Position numbers and translations under genes: made by a program. A DNA stretch of 10,882 nt from assembly GCA_021129695.1 (NCBI GenBank), contig JAJOKU010000066.1, positions 1 to 10,882 of the forward strand, given 5' to 3'. Numbering within the stretch: position 1 is the stretch's first letter; each line of letters begins with the position of its first letter. Of this stretch, positions 1-6,111 are shown piece by piece. The DNA comes from a candidate division NPL-UPA2 bacterium. Lineage in GTDB: Bacteria; NPL-UPA2; JAGMAN01. A model generated the notes under the pieces. That model did not search any database, was not told the origin of the DNA, and worked only from the letters and a program-made list of their open reading frames with translations.

Positions 1-50
1 CTCTCCGTCGGTAGTGAATGTTTATGAACGGGAGATCTGCGGAAGTTGGG
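1..50. mobile_element. Right end of a MITE-like inverted-repeat element, copy 1, cut by the window edge
   Basis: Bases 1-53 are identical, base for base, to 3440-3492, the right third of the complete element near the 5' end of the GAF-ANTAR gene. As there, it ends in the terminal repeat GCGGAAGTTGGG (39-50). It is followed by TTATAA (51-56), which resembles the TTACAA duplication flanking the complete copy. The sequence diverges at base 54, which supports the inferred element border. The element's left part lies outside the window. It sits 14 bp beyond the stop codon of the aminotransferase gene, so it does not disrupt that gene. Confidence 0.75.
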
Positions 51-64
51 TTATAAATGGATCC

Positions 65-1345
65 CTATTTAGCGTAGGCTTGAGCAACCTTCTTTATCGC
101 TTTACCAATCAGCCTCATGTGCTCCTCTTCCAATCTGGGATGGCAGAGGGTAATGAAGGTCCTCTCTTCCAACCAGGCAGCATTGGGGCAGTAATTGTCC
201 TCATATTTGACCGACTCCGGATTGGTGTACTCCTTTGACTCAAAGGGAAACTTTGCTTTCCCAAATCCCCGATGCTCCCGGTAAACTTTCTCCTTGTAGC
301 CTTGCGGCCAGAAACAGCGCCATACGGGAACTTTTTCCGCTCCCAGGGCTTCCTTGAACTGTTCGATATCACAGCTCATCTTGTCGATATCCAGAACGAC
401 AGGAAAGACGAAGAAACCGTTGGTCTTCTCCTCCTCGTTATGGATGGGCAACTGCCAAACCTGGGGACAGTCTCTCAGCTCCTCAATCAGGATAGACCCG
501 TTTCTTTGCCTGGCGGGCAGGTTCCAGGAATCGAACTTCTCTAATTCTTTCAACCCAATCGCTGACTGGAGCTCCGTCATGCGGTAGTTATACCCGACCC
601 TGTTATGGATGTAAGTCAGCTTATCTTCCGCCTCCAGCAAGGAGAGCCTGGTATAAACATCGTAACCATGGTCCCGGAAAGATTTGCAGTGCCACATGAC
701 CTCCTCGTTATCGGTAGTGACCATTCCTCCTTCTCCCCCGGTAGTAAAGGCTTTGCTCTGGCAAAAGCTGAAGGCACCAACATCTCCCCAGGTGCCTACC
801 TTTTTACCTTTGTAAGTGGCCCCGTGAGCCTGAGCACAGTCTTCGACCACATATAAATTATGTTTCTTAGCGATAGTCAGGAGCTCATCCATATCACAGA
901 CGTTGCCATAAAGATGAACCGGAATAATCGCCCGCGTCCTCTCGGTTATCTTAGCTTTAACATCCTGAGGGCTTAAGCAATGGGTCTTCCTATCCACATC
1001 GGCAAATATCGGAACCGCCCCGGCCTGCAAAACGCAGAACGAAGAGGCAATGAAAGTATAAGAAGGAACAATCACCTCATCTCCGGGACCGATTTCCAGC
1101 CCGGCCAGGGCCACATGGAGGGCACTGGTGCCATTGGTAGTGGAGATAGCATATCGGGAACCATTCCACTCCGCAAACTTATTTTCGAACTCCATCCCCA
1201 GCTTGCCTGTCCAGTAATTGATTTGCCCGGTTCTCAAGGGCTCCATAGCCGCTTGAATGGTCTCCTCGGAAAACCAGGGCCAACCCGGAAACTCCTTTCC
1301 TTCTCCAACAGCCTTTCCCCCATCTTTTGCCAATTTCTCTCCCAT
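65..1345 (-). CDS. DegT/DnrJ/EryC1/StrS-family PLP-dependent aminotransferase
   Basis: This 426-aa protein belongs to the fold-type I PLP enzymes that transaminate keto-sugars or cyclitols, normally in the cytosol, for surface polysaccharide or secondary-metabolite precursors. Visible family hallmarks are NGTSALHVAL (71-80, cofactor phosphate site), GDEVIVPSYTF (88-98), VEDCAQAHGA (167-176, with Asp169 expected to contact the PLP pyridine nitrogen) and SFCQSKAFTTGGEGG (193-207, with Lys198 as the expected Schiff-base lysine). The C-terminal half has the family pattern NYRMTELQSAIGLKEL (253-268). The length is slightly above the usual 370-400 aa, mostly from an N-terminal extension of about 20 residues and a longer C-terminal region. 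The start ATG has an excellent ribosome site, AAGGAGGG, 6 nt upstream. The gene is divergent from pyrG and its operon partners, if any, lie off the left edge. The family call is secure; the substrate is not recognisable. Confidence 0.93.
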   Translation of the reverse strand: MGEKLAKDGGKAVGEGKEFPGWPWFSEETIQAAMEPLRTGQINYWTGKLGMEFENKFAEWNGSRYAISTTNGTSALHVALAGLEIGPGDEVIVPSYTFIASSFCVLQAGAVPIFADVDRKTHCLSPQDVKAKITERTRAIIPVHLYGNVCDMDELLTIAKKHNLYVVEDCAQAHGATYKGKKVGTWGDVGAFSFCQSKAFTTGGEGGMVTTDNEEVMWHCKSFRDHGYDVYTRLSLLEAEDKLTYIHNRVGYNYRMTELQSAIGLKELEKFDSWNLPARQRNGSILIEELRDCPQVWQLPIHNEEEKTNGFFVFPVVLDIDKMSCDIEQFKEALGAEKVPVWRCFWPQGYKEKVYREHRGFGKAKFPFESKEYTNPESVKYEDNYCPNAAWLEERTFITLCHPRLEEEHMRLIGKAIKKVAQAYAK

Positions 1346-1347
1346 CT

Positions 1348-1482
1348 TTATCCCTCCTTGTTCAGCACCAAGGTAACTGCACCTAATCTGCCAGCGTCAT
1401 CTTCCAAACTAGACCGAAGAAGTTCAACCGCCTTCGCTGAGGGCCGAACGGCACAACTTTTCCACCGATTCTGATTAATCAT
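1348..1482 (-). CDS. Possible 44-codon leader ORF upstream of the aminotransferase
   Basis: On the minus strand an open frame of 44 codons runs from ATG (1482) to TAA (1350-1348). It fills the leader between the consensus promoter and the aminotransferase, and its stop is 2 nt before the aminotransferase ATG. The aminotransferase ribosome site (AAGGAGGG) lies inside its last codons, so the two would be translationally coupled. The N-terminus is basic (MINQNRWKSC) and the rest looks amphipathic (AVELLRSSLEDDAGRLGAV). Its own ribosome site is weak, and the predicted transcript starts only about 9 nt upstream. I recognise no family. It could be a regulatory leader peptide, a small coupled protein, or chance. 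Confidence 0.35.
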   Translation of the reverse strand: MINQNRWKSCAVRPSAKAVELLRSSLEDDAGRLGAVTLVLNKEG

Positions 1483-1497
1483 CCTACTGTCAGGGCG

Positions 1498-1526
1498 ATT
1501 ATACCTTCTCCCTGAGGGGTTGTCAA
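1498..1526 (-). promoter_or_regulatory. Consensus housekeeping promoter for the aminotransferase transcript
   Basis: On the minus strand, TTGACA (1526-1521) and TATAAT (1503-1498) are separated by exactly 17 bp, a perfect sigma-70/SigA match. The predicted start is near 1491, giving a leader of about 145 nt before the aminotransferase ATG. No convincing terminator or riboswitch was seen in that leader, but it contains the 44-codon open frame. Confidence 0.8.
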
Positions 1527-1536
1527 TAGTGAAATT

Positions 1537-1566
1537 TGCAGAAAGATAGATGCAGAAAGATAGATG
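1537..1566. repeat. 14-bp tandem repeat, 2.1 copies, next to the pyrG promoter
   Basis: The unit TGCAGAAAGATAGA occurs at 1537-1550 and 1551-1564, followed by TG. The copies are identical and the array abuts the -35 box of the pyrG promoter. The unit is two heptads long, matching the 7-nt periodicity of the other degenerate arrays in the window. It may be an operator or simple slippage; the sequence does not decide. Confidence 0.7.
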
Positions 1567-1594
1567 TTGACATAGATGGAGAATGTGGTAGAAT
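1567..1594 (+). promoter_or_regulatory. Promoter of pyrG
   Basis: TTGACA (1567-1572) and TAGAAT (1589-1594) are separated by 16 bp, a near-consensus sigma-70/SigA promoter. Transcription should begin near 1601, leaving a very short leader of about 16 nt with GGAG (1606-1609) 7 nt before the pyrG ATG. The short leader leaves no room for the initiation-site or attenuation control of pyrG known in some Firmicutes. Confidence 0.7.
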
Positions 1595-1616
1595 TCAGGT
1601 GAGTGGGAGTGAGAAG

Positions 1617-3236
1617 ATGACCAAGTATATCTTCATTACCGGTGGAGTGCTTTCTTCCCTGGGAAAAGGAATTGCGGCTTCCTCCATTGGTTGCCTTTTA
1701 GAGAGCCGGGGCCTGAGGGTAAGCCTGCAGAAGATAGACCCTTATCTCAATGTTGACCCGGGGACGATGAGCCCCTTCCAGCACGGGGAAGTGTATGTCA
1801 CTGATGATGGAGCGGAGACAGACCTTGATCTGGGACACTACGAGCGTTTCACCAGCCTGAACACCGGCCAGAAAAGCAATTTCACCGCTGGACAGATTTA
1901 TCACTCCATACTCAGTAAGGAAAGGCGGGGAGATTATCTGGGGGGGACGGTTCAGGTTGTTCCCCATGTAACTGATGAGATTAAAAGATTCATCAGGAGG
2001 GTGGCTCGGGGGAGGAGATTGGATGTAGTCATCGTTGAGGTGGGAGGCACCGTTGGTGATATAGAGGGGCTTCCTTTCTTAGAGGCTATCCGGCAATTCC
2101 CACTGGACATCGGAAAAGAAAATTGCCTCTATATTCATCTCACCTTAGTCCCTTATATTAAGAGCGCCAACGAGATAAAGACGAAGCCCACTCAGCACAG
2201 CGTGGCCCGGCTGCGGGAGATTGGGATACAGCCGGAGATACTGCTCTGCCGGACAGAAAAGCCATTTTCCAGGGAGGCAAAGCGCAAGATAGCCCTCTTC
2301 TGCAATGTTACCGAAGAGGCTATCATTCAGGCCATTGATGTTGATTCCATCTATGAGGTCCCTCTCGTCTTCAAAGAGCAGGGATTAGACAGGACTATCA
2401 TTAAGCGGCTTGGCCTTCCCCGAAAGAGGCAGGACCTATCCCAATGGGAGGAGGTGCTCAGGCGGCTTAAGGATCCGTCCACTTCCACTGAAATTGCCGT
2501 CATCGGGAAATATGTTGGCCTGCAGGATGCCTATAAGAGCATCAACGAGGCTCTAATTCACGCCGGGGCAGCCAATAGCTGTCAGGTGAAGACTAAATGG
2601 GTGGATGCTGAGGAGATTGAGAAAGAGGGCCCAGATAAGTTGCTTTCAGGGGTAAGGGGAATCTTAGTTCCCGGTGGGTTTGGGAGCCGGGGGATTGAAG
2701 GAAAGATAACTGCCATTAGATATGCCCGGGAGAGAAAAGTTCCTTTACTGGGAATCTGTCTGGGCATGCAGTGTGCCGTAATAGAGTTCGCTCGCCATGT
2801 CTGTGGTCTCAAGGGAGCCAATAGCTCTGAATTCAATCCCACAACCCCTCATGCGGTAATTGACCTGCTTCCTGAGCAACGAAAGATAAAAGACAAGGGG
2901 GGGACAATACGACTGGGTTCCTATCCATGCAAACTTTCTCGCAACTCCTTAGCTCGTAAGGCTTATGGAAAGAATAGAATTGGAGAGAGGCATCGGCATC
3001 GTTACGAATTCAATATGCAGTATAAGAGACAGCTGACGGAAGCGGGGATGGAGCTTAGTGGTCTCTCCCCGGATGGCCGCCTGGTGGAGATTATTGAGAT
3101 AAGTGACCATCCCTGGTTCGTTGCCTGCCAGTTCCATCCTGAATTTAAGTCAAAGTTGAGCCAGCCCCATCCTCTCTTCCGCGATTTCATTAAGGCCAGT
3201 CTGTGCCCGCCCCAGGCGGATTCGGATAAAGGATAA
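1617..3236 (+). CDS. pyrG: CTP synthase (glutamine-hydrolysing)
   Basis: Makes CTP from UTP, ATP and glutamine, the last step of de novo CTP synthesis in the cytosol. The 539-aa length is normal for the family. The N-terminal amidoligase domain (about 1-265) has the P-loop region [18 protein letters not shown] (6-23) and the strongly conserved [19 protein letters not shown] stretch. The C-terminal class I glutaminase domain (about 290-539) has LLGICLGMQ with nucleophile Cys381 and FHPEF with His507 and Glu509, close to the E. coli numbering. ATG 1617 is chosen because the protein then begins [10 protein letters not shown] like its relatives, because GGAG lies 7 nt upstream, and because the in-frame TTG at 1536 lies upstream of the promoter. 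No terminator is apparent after the stop, and the regulator gene begins 64 nt later. Confidence 0.97.
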   Translation: MTKYIFITGGVLSSLGKGIAASSIGCLLESRGLRVSLQKIDPYLNVDPGTMSPFQHGEVYVTDDGAETDLDLGHYERFTSLNTGQKSNFTAGQIYHSILSKERRGDYLGGTVQVVPHVTDEIKRFIRRVARGRRLDVVIVEVGGTVGDIEGLPFLEAIRQFPLDIGKENCLYIHLTLVPYIKSANEIKTKPTQHSVARLREIGIQPEILLCRTEKPFSREAKRKIALFCNVTEEAIIQAIDVDSIYEVPLVFKEQGLDRTIIKRLGLPRKRQDLSQWEEVLRRLKDPSTSTEIAVIGKYVGLQDAYKSINEALIHAGAANSCQVKTKWVDAEEIEKEGPDKLLSGVRGILVPGGFGSRGIEGKITAIRYARERKVPLLGICLGMQCAVIEFARHVCGLKGANSSEFNPTTPHAVIDLLPEQRKIKDKGGTIRLGSYPCKLSRNSLARKAYGKNRIGERHRHRYEFNMQYKRQLTEAGMELSGLSPDGRLVEIIEISDHPWFVACQFHPEFKSKLSQPHPLFRDFIKASLCPPQADSDKG

Positions 3237-3269
3237 TGTTGATTAACTGGAACGAGTTTCGTTACAGTC

Positions 3270-3291
3270 TATCATAACAAGCAAGGAGGAG
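3270..3291 (+). promoter_or_regulatory. Weak -10 element and ribosome site of the GAF-ANTAR gene
   Basis: TATCAT (3270-3275) matches five of six -10 positions, but no good -35 box is correctly spaced, so the promoter is doubtful. AAGGAGGAG (3283-3291) is a strong ribosome site 9 nt before TTG at 3301. That site decides the ancestral start, because translation from TTG runs into the GAF reading frame once the inserted element is removed. A 10-bp palindrome, AACTCGAGTT (3293-3302), overlaps the start codon. Confidence 0.4.
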
Positions 3292-3300
3292 CAACTCGAG

Positions 3301-4181
3301 TTGAAACCTTCTCGACCAACATATGCCAGGCGGATTAAAGCCTTACAACCCAACTTCCGCACTTCGCCAGTTTTCATCTGGCTCTCCGACGGAAGAGCTT
3401 GAAAAAGTGTCGGTAACACATTTTGATTTAGAAAAATGCCTCTCCGTCGGTAGTGAATGTTTATGAACGGGAGATCTGCGGAAGTTGGGTTACAAGAGAT
3501 AAGTAAGACCATTGTTTCTGACCTTTATCTTGACGATATACTGCACTTAATAGTTACGGTGACGGCCGGGGTGATGAATTCAAAGATTTGCTCCCTTTGG
3601 TTTTTAGAGGAAAAGGAGAAAGAATTGAGCCTGCGGGCTACTCAAGCTATAGATGAGGAATATCTCAAGGAAAGAGCCTTAAAATTAGGGGAAGGAATTG
3701 TCGGCATTGTGGCCAAGCAGAAAAAACCTATGAAAATCTCAGATGTTCTAAAAGAGCCAAAGTACAAAGAGAAAAGGTTAGCTAAAAAACTCGGACTTTG
3801 TTCTATGTTGAGTGTTCCTATGCAGGTGAAAGGCAAAGTCATTGGAGCAATAAACAGTTATACTTCTACCCCTCACCGATTTACCAAAACCGAAATAGAA
3901 ACTCTTGCTGCGGTAGCCAATCAGGCGGCCATTGTCATAGAGAATACCCAGTTGATGGTAAGGACTAAAATTATTCAAGAGGAGCTTGAGACGCGCAAGG
4001 TTGTAGAGAAAGCCAAGGGTATTTTGATGAAAGAAAGTGGTTTGACAGAGGAAGAGGCCTTTCGCCGGATACAGAAAAAAGTATGGATACCCGAAAGTCA
4101 ATGCGAGAAATTGCCGAGGCCATTATTCTCTCCAGGGAGTTGCAAAAAGGCTCTGCGGGGGCTTTAAAGAAAAGGAGGTAG
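3301..4181 (+). pseudogene. GAF-ANTAR transcription antiterminator, interrupted by a MITE and a frameshift
   Basis: Removing the 147 bp from 3343 to 3489 joins ...RRIKA to LQEISKTIVS..., the usual N-terminus before a GAF domain. The repaired protein would be 244 aa: GAF sensor domain about 25-165, linker, then ANTAR RNA-binding domain about 180-236. ANTAR proteins bind nascent RNA hairpins and prevent termination, as in NasR and AmiR. Two lesions are visible. The element brings an in-frame TGA (3400-3402), leaving a 33-codon fragment; an ATG at 3457, inside the element, opens a shortened 236-codon frame. After a run of six A (4075-4080) the frame also turns to nonsense ending at 4167. One base back, it continues as SMDTRKSMREIAEAIIL, the expected last ANTAR helices, to TAG (4179-4181). 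The neighbouring PII gene suggests a nitrogen-control role. The frameshift could be a sequencing error; the insertion is not easily dismissed. Confidence 0.85.
3343..3495. mobile_element. MITE-like element with 12-bp terminal inverted repeats and 6-bp target duplication
   Basis: The element body is 141 bp (3349-3489), bounded by CCCAACTTCCGC (3349-3360) and its exact complement GCGGAAGTTGGG (3478-3489). A second inverted pair, CCGACGGA (3386-3393) and TCCGTCGG (3443-3450), lies inside. TTACAA flanks the body on both sides (3343-3348, 3490-3495). Deleting the element and one TTACAA restores the GAF protein's reading frame, strong evidence for true insertion. It encodes no plausible transposase, so it would be mobilised in trans. 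The right 53 bases recur at the window's left edge. The two flanks read TTACAA and TTATAA, suggesting a TTAYAA-like target preference. I cannot name the insertion-sequence family. Confidence 0.8.
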
Positions 4182-4185
4182 TTAG

Positions 4186-4527
<342 letters not shown>

Positions 4528-4546
4528 CTAAATAGGGGGAAACGAA

Positions 4547-5800
4547 ATGAATAAAGAGGGAATAAATCCTTACCAGATAGCTTTAAAGCAACTTGAAGAG
4601 GTAGCTGAAAAGATTGACCTTGATTCTGGAATGCATGAGATACTTAAACATCCTAAGAGAGAATTGACTGTATCTATTCCGGTAAAGATGGATGATGGAA
4701 AAATTAAAGTCTTCACCGGCTATCGAGTCCAGCACAATGTGACTCGAGGGCCGGCTAAGGGAGGAATAAGGTATCATCCGCAGGTAACTTTAGATGAAGT
4801 AAAGGCTCTGGCTATGTGGATGACCTGGAAATGCGCCGTGGTAGGAATTCCTTACGGAGGAGCTAAGGGGGGAGTGGTCTGTGACCCCAAGAAGATGTCC
4901 TCGGGTGAACTGGAGCGCCTGACCAGAAGATACACCTCGGAAATCATCATTATTATTGGTCCAGAATGTGACATTCCTGCTCCTGATGTCTACACCAATC
5001 CTCAAATAATGGCCTGGATTATGGATACCTACAGTACGAACCGGGGCCATTCTGTTCCCGGAGTGGTGACCGGTAAGCCCTTGGCGATAGGCGGTTCAGA
5101 GGGAAGAGAAGAGGCTACTGCTCGAGGATGTGTCTATACCATTGAGAATGCTGCTAAGCATTTAGAGATAGATATGCGAGAGGCTACTGTTGTTGTGCAG
5201 GGTTATGGGAATGCCGGGTCAGTGGCGGCTAAACTTCTTCATCAGGAAGGATGTAAGATTATTGCGGTGAGCGATTCTCAGGGAGGAGCATATAATCCCA
5301 AAGGGATAGACTCTCTAAAGATCCTGGACTATAAGAGAAAAACAGGAAGTGTCAAAGCTTATAAAGAGGCGGAGTTTATTTCTAATAAGGAGTTGCTCGA
5401 ACTGGAATGTGATATCCTTGTGCCCGCCGCTTTAGAAAGTCAAATTACGAAAGAAAATGCCGATCGAATAAAAGCAAAGATTATTGCCGAAGCAGCTAAT
5501 GGACCGATCACTCCTGAAGCGGATAAGGTATTGAGTGAGAAGGAAATATTCATAATACCAGATATATTAGCTAATGCCGGAGGAGTCACTGTATCTTACT
5601 TTGAATGGGTCCAAGGTCTGCAGGCCTACTTCTGGAGTGAAAGAGAGGTGAATTTAAAGTTAAGGGATATAATGAGTAAGGCCTTTAATAATGTACTGAG
5701 GTTATCCCTGGAGAAAAAAGTTGATATGAGGACGGCGGCCCTTATGCTGGCGGTGAGTCGGGTTGCCGAGGCTACCAGGATACGGGGCTTATATCCATAA
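4547..5800 (+). CDS. gdhA: Glutamate dehydrogenase, NAD(P)-dependent hexameric type
   Basis: Interconverts 2-oxoglutarate plus ammonia and glutamate in the cytosol. At 417 aa it matches the 415-430-aa hexameric enzymes of Thermotoga, archaea and many Firmicutes. The substrate domain contains GPAKGGIRYHP (68-78, Lys71), TWKCAVVGIPYGGAKGGV (93-110, Lys95 and the likely catalytic Lys107) and PAPDVYTNP (144-152, catalytic-type Asp147). The Rossmann domain has VVVQGYGNAGSVAA (215-228, GxGxxG), followed by an acidic-to-Ser turn (AVSDSQGG) that does not by itself settle NAD versus NADP. The ATG has AGGGGGA 6 nt upstream. Placement directly after glnB suggests a shared transcript and possibly PII-linked control. 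No terminator is evident before the promoter at 5826. Confidence 0.96.
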   Translation: MNKEGINPYQIALKQLEEVAEKIDLDSGMHEILKHPKRELTVSIPVKMDDGKIKVFTGYRVQHNVTRGPAKGGIRYHPQVTLDEVKALAMWMTWKCAVVGIPYGGAKGGVVCDPKKMSSGELERLTRRYTSEIIIIIGPECDIPAPDVYTNPQIMAWIMDTYSTNRGHSVPGVVTGKPLAIGGSEGREEATARGCVYTIENAAKHLEIDMREATVVVQGYGNAGSVAAKLLHQEGCKIIAVSDSQGGAYNPKGIDSLKILDYKRKTGSVKAYKEAEFISNKELLELECDILVPAALESQITKENADRIKAKIIAEAANGPITPEADKVLSEKEIFIIPDILANAGGVTVSYFEWVQGLQAYFWSEREVNLKLRDIMSKAFNNVLRLSLEKKVDMRTAALMLAVSRVAEATRIRGLYP

Positions 5801-5825
5801 TCTGTTTTAAAAAATGAAAAAGGTC

Positions 5826-5854
5826 TTGACAGGGTTTGGAGATTGTGGTAAAAA
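5826..5854 (+). promoter_or_regulatory. Promoter of the glutamate synthase leader transcript
   Basis: TTGACA (5826-5831) and TAAAAA (5849-5854) are separated by 17 bp. The -35 is perfect and the -10 matches four of six positions. Transcription would begin near 5861, just before the first leader hairpin, which strengthens the call. Confidence 0.55.
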
Positions 5855-5866
5855 GTAATTAGATAA

Positions 5867-5964
5867 GGCAGTACGAGGAAGTATTGCCAGTAATCTATAA
5901 CCCGTGAGATCAACGGGATAGAGACGAAGGTGTCCGCTTCTGAGAGAGGGCACCTTTTCTGTTT
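5867..5964 (+). ncRNA. Structured attenuator-like leader of the glutamate synthase gene
   Basis: Three stems can be drawn. Hairpin 1 (5867-5888) pairs GGCAGTAC with GTATTGCC around a six-base loop, GAGGAA. Hairpin 2 (5894-5922) pairs TCTAT and CCCGT, separated by a bulged AA, with ACGGG and ATAGA around a seven-base loop. A third, alternative mini-hairpin, GAC-GAAGGT-GTC (5923-5934), shares bases with the terminator stem, so the two cannot coexist. Two six-base loops closed by identical C-G and A-T pairs, with the second overlapping a terminator, recall the dual-hexaloop RNAs bound by ANTAR proteins, one of which is encoded 1.6 kb upstream. The first loop base is G rather than the expected A, while loop position 4 is the expected G. 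An unlisted riboswitch is an alternative. Confidence 0.45.
5927..5964 (+). terminator. Intrinsic terminator in the glutamate synthase leader
   Basis: AAGGTGTCC (5927-5935) pairs with GGGCACCTT (5948-5956) over nine base pairs with one G-T, around a 12-base loop. TTCTGTTT follows as an imperfect U tract. Because it lies after a promoter and about 150 nt before the gene, it looks like an attenuator rather than an end-of-operon terminator. Confidence 0.55.
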
Positions 5965-5981
5965 ATGGTGCCTTATCGGTA

Positions 5982-6097
5982 ACAGAAAACTGTGATGTCA
6001 GATGACAGAAGACAGAGAAGAGAGGACAGAAAACAGATTTTTTCGGACGTCTGAATTCTGACCGGTGATTTCTGAAAACTGCTATCTGACTTTCTGA
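5982..6097. repeat. Degenerate heptad-periodic ACAGA/TCTGA repeat array
   Basis: ACAGA occurs at 5982, 6005, 6012, 6026 and 6033; the last four are spaced 7, 14 and 7. TCTGA occurs at 6050, 6057, 6071, 6085 and 6093; the first four are spaced 7, 14 and 14. The two blocks are roughly inverted around TTTTTTCGGACG (6038-6049), so the RNA could fold into a long imperfect hairpin between the leader terminator and the glutamate synthase start. No coding potential was seen. With the promoter and leader, this accounts for most of the 311-bp gap 5801-6111. Confidence 0.7.
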
Positions 6098-6111
6098 AGA
6101 AAAAGGGGTAG

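Noticed and set aside
980..1474. 164-codon plus-strand open frame opposite the aminotransferase
   Set aside because: It lies antisense to a well-conserved enzyme and its composition is that of a shadow frame.
1536..1616. Longer PyrG start at TTG 1536
   Set aside because: It lies upstream of the TTGACA/TAGAAT promoter, inside a tandem repeat, and would add 27 residues absent from the family.
3347..3491. Integron attC-like site (ACCCAAC at the left and GTTGGGT at the right fit the RYYYAAC/GTTRRRY core pattern; paired inner boxes)
   Set aside because: The segment interrupts a coding frame and is flanked by a TTACAA duplication whose removal restores the gene. That fits transposition and not a cassette recombination site. 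No cassette structure or integrase is present.
3243..3512. 89-codon minus-strand open frame across the element
   Set aside because: It spans unique DNA and the MITE, has no recognisable motif and opposes the GAF gene; the frame is incidental.
4073..4086. Programmed -1 ribosomal frameshift (the heptamer A-AAA-AAG is present)
   Set aside because: The heptamer is not in the slippery register: the zero-frame codons are CAG AAA AAA GTA. Six A is also short for efficient transcript slippage, and the gene is already broken upstream by the MITE. An indel or sequencing error is simpler.
5861..5964. T-box, glnA-type glutamine or mini-ykkC (guanidine-II) riboswitch
   Set aside because: The T-box sequence AGGGTGGNACCGCG, the glutamine-motif conserved core and the short ACGR tetraloop hairpins were not found; only scattered similarity exists.
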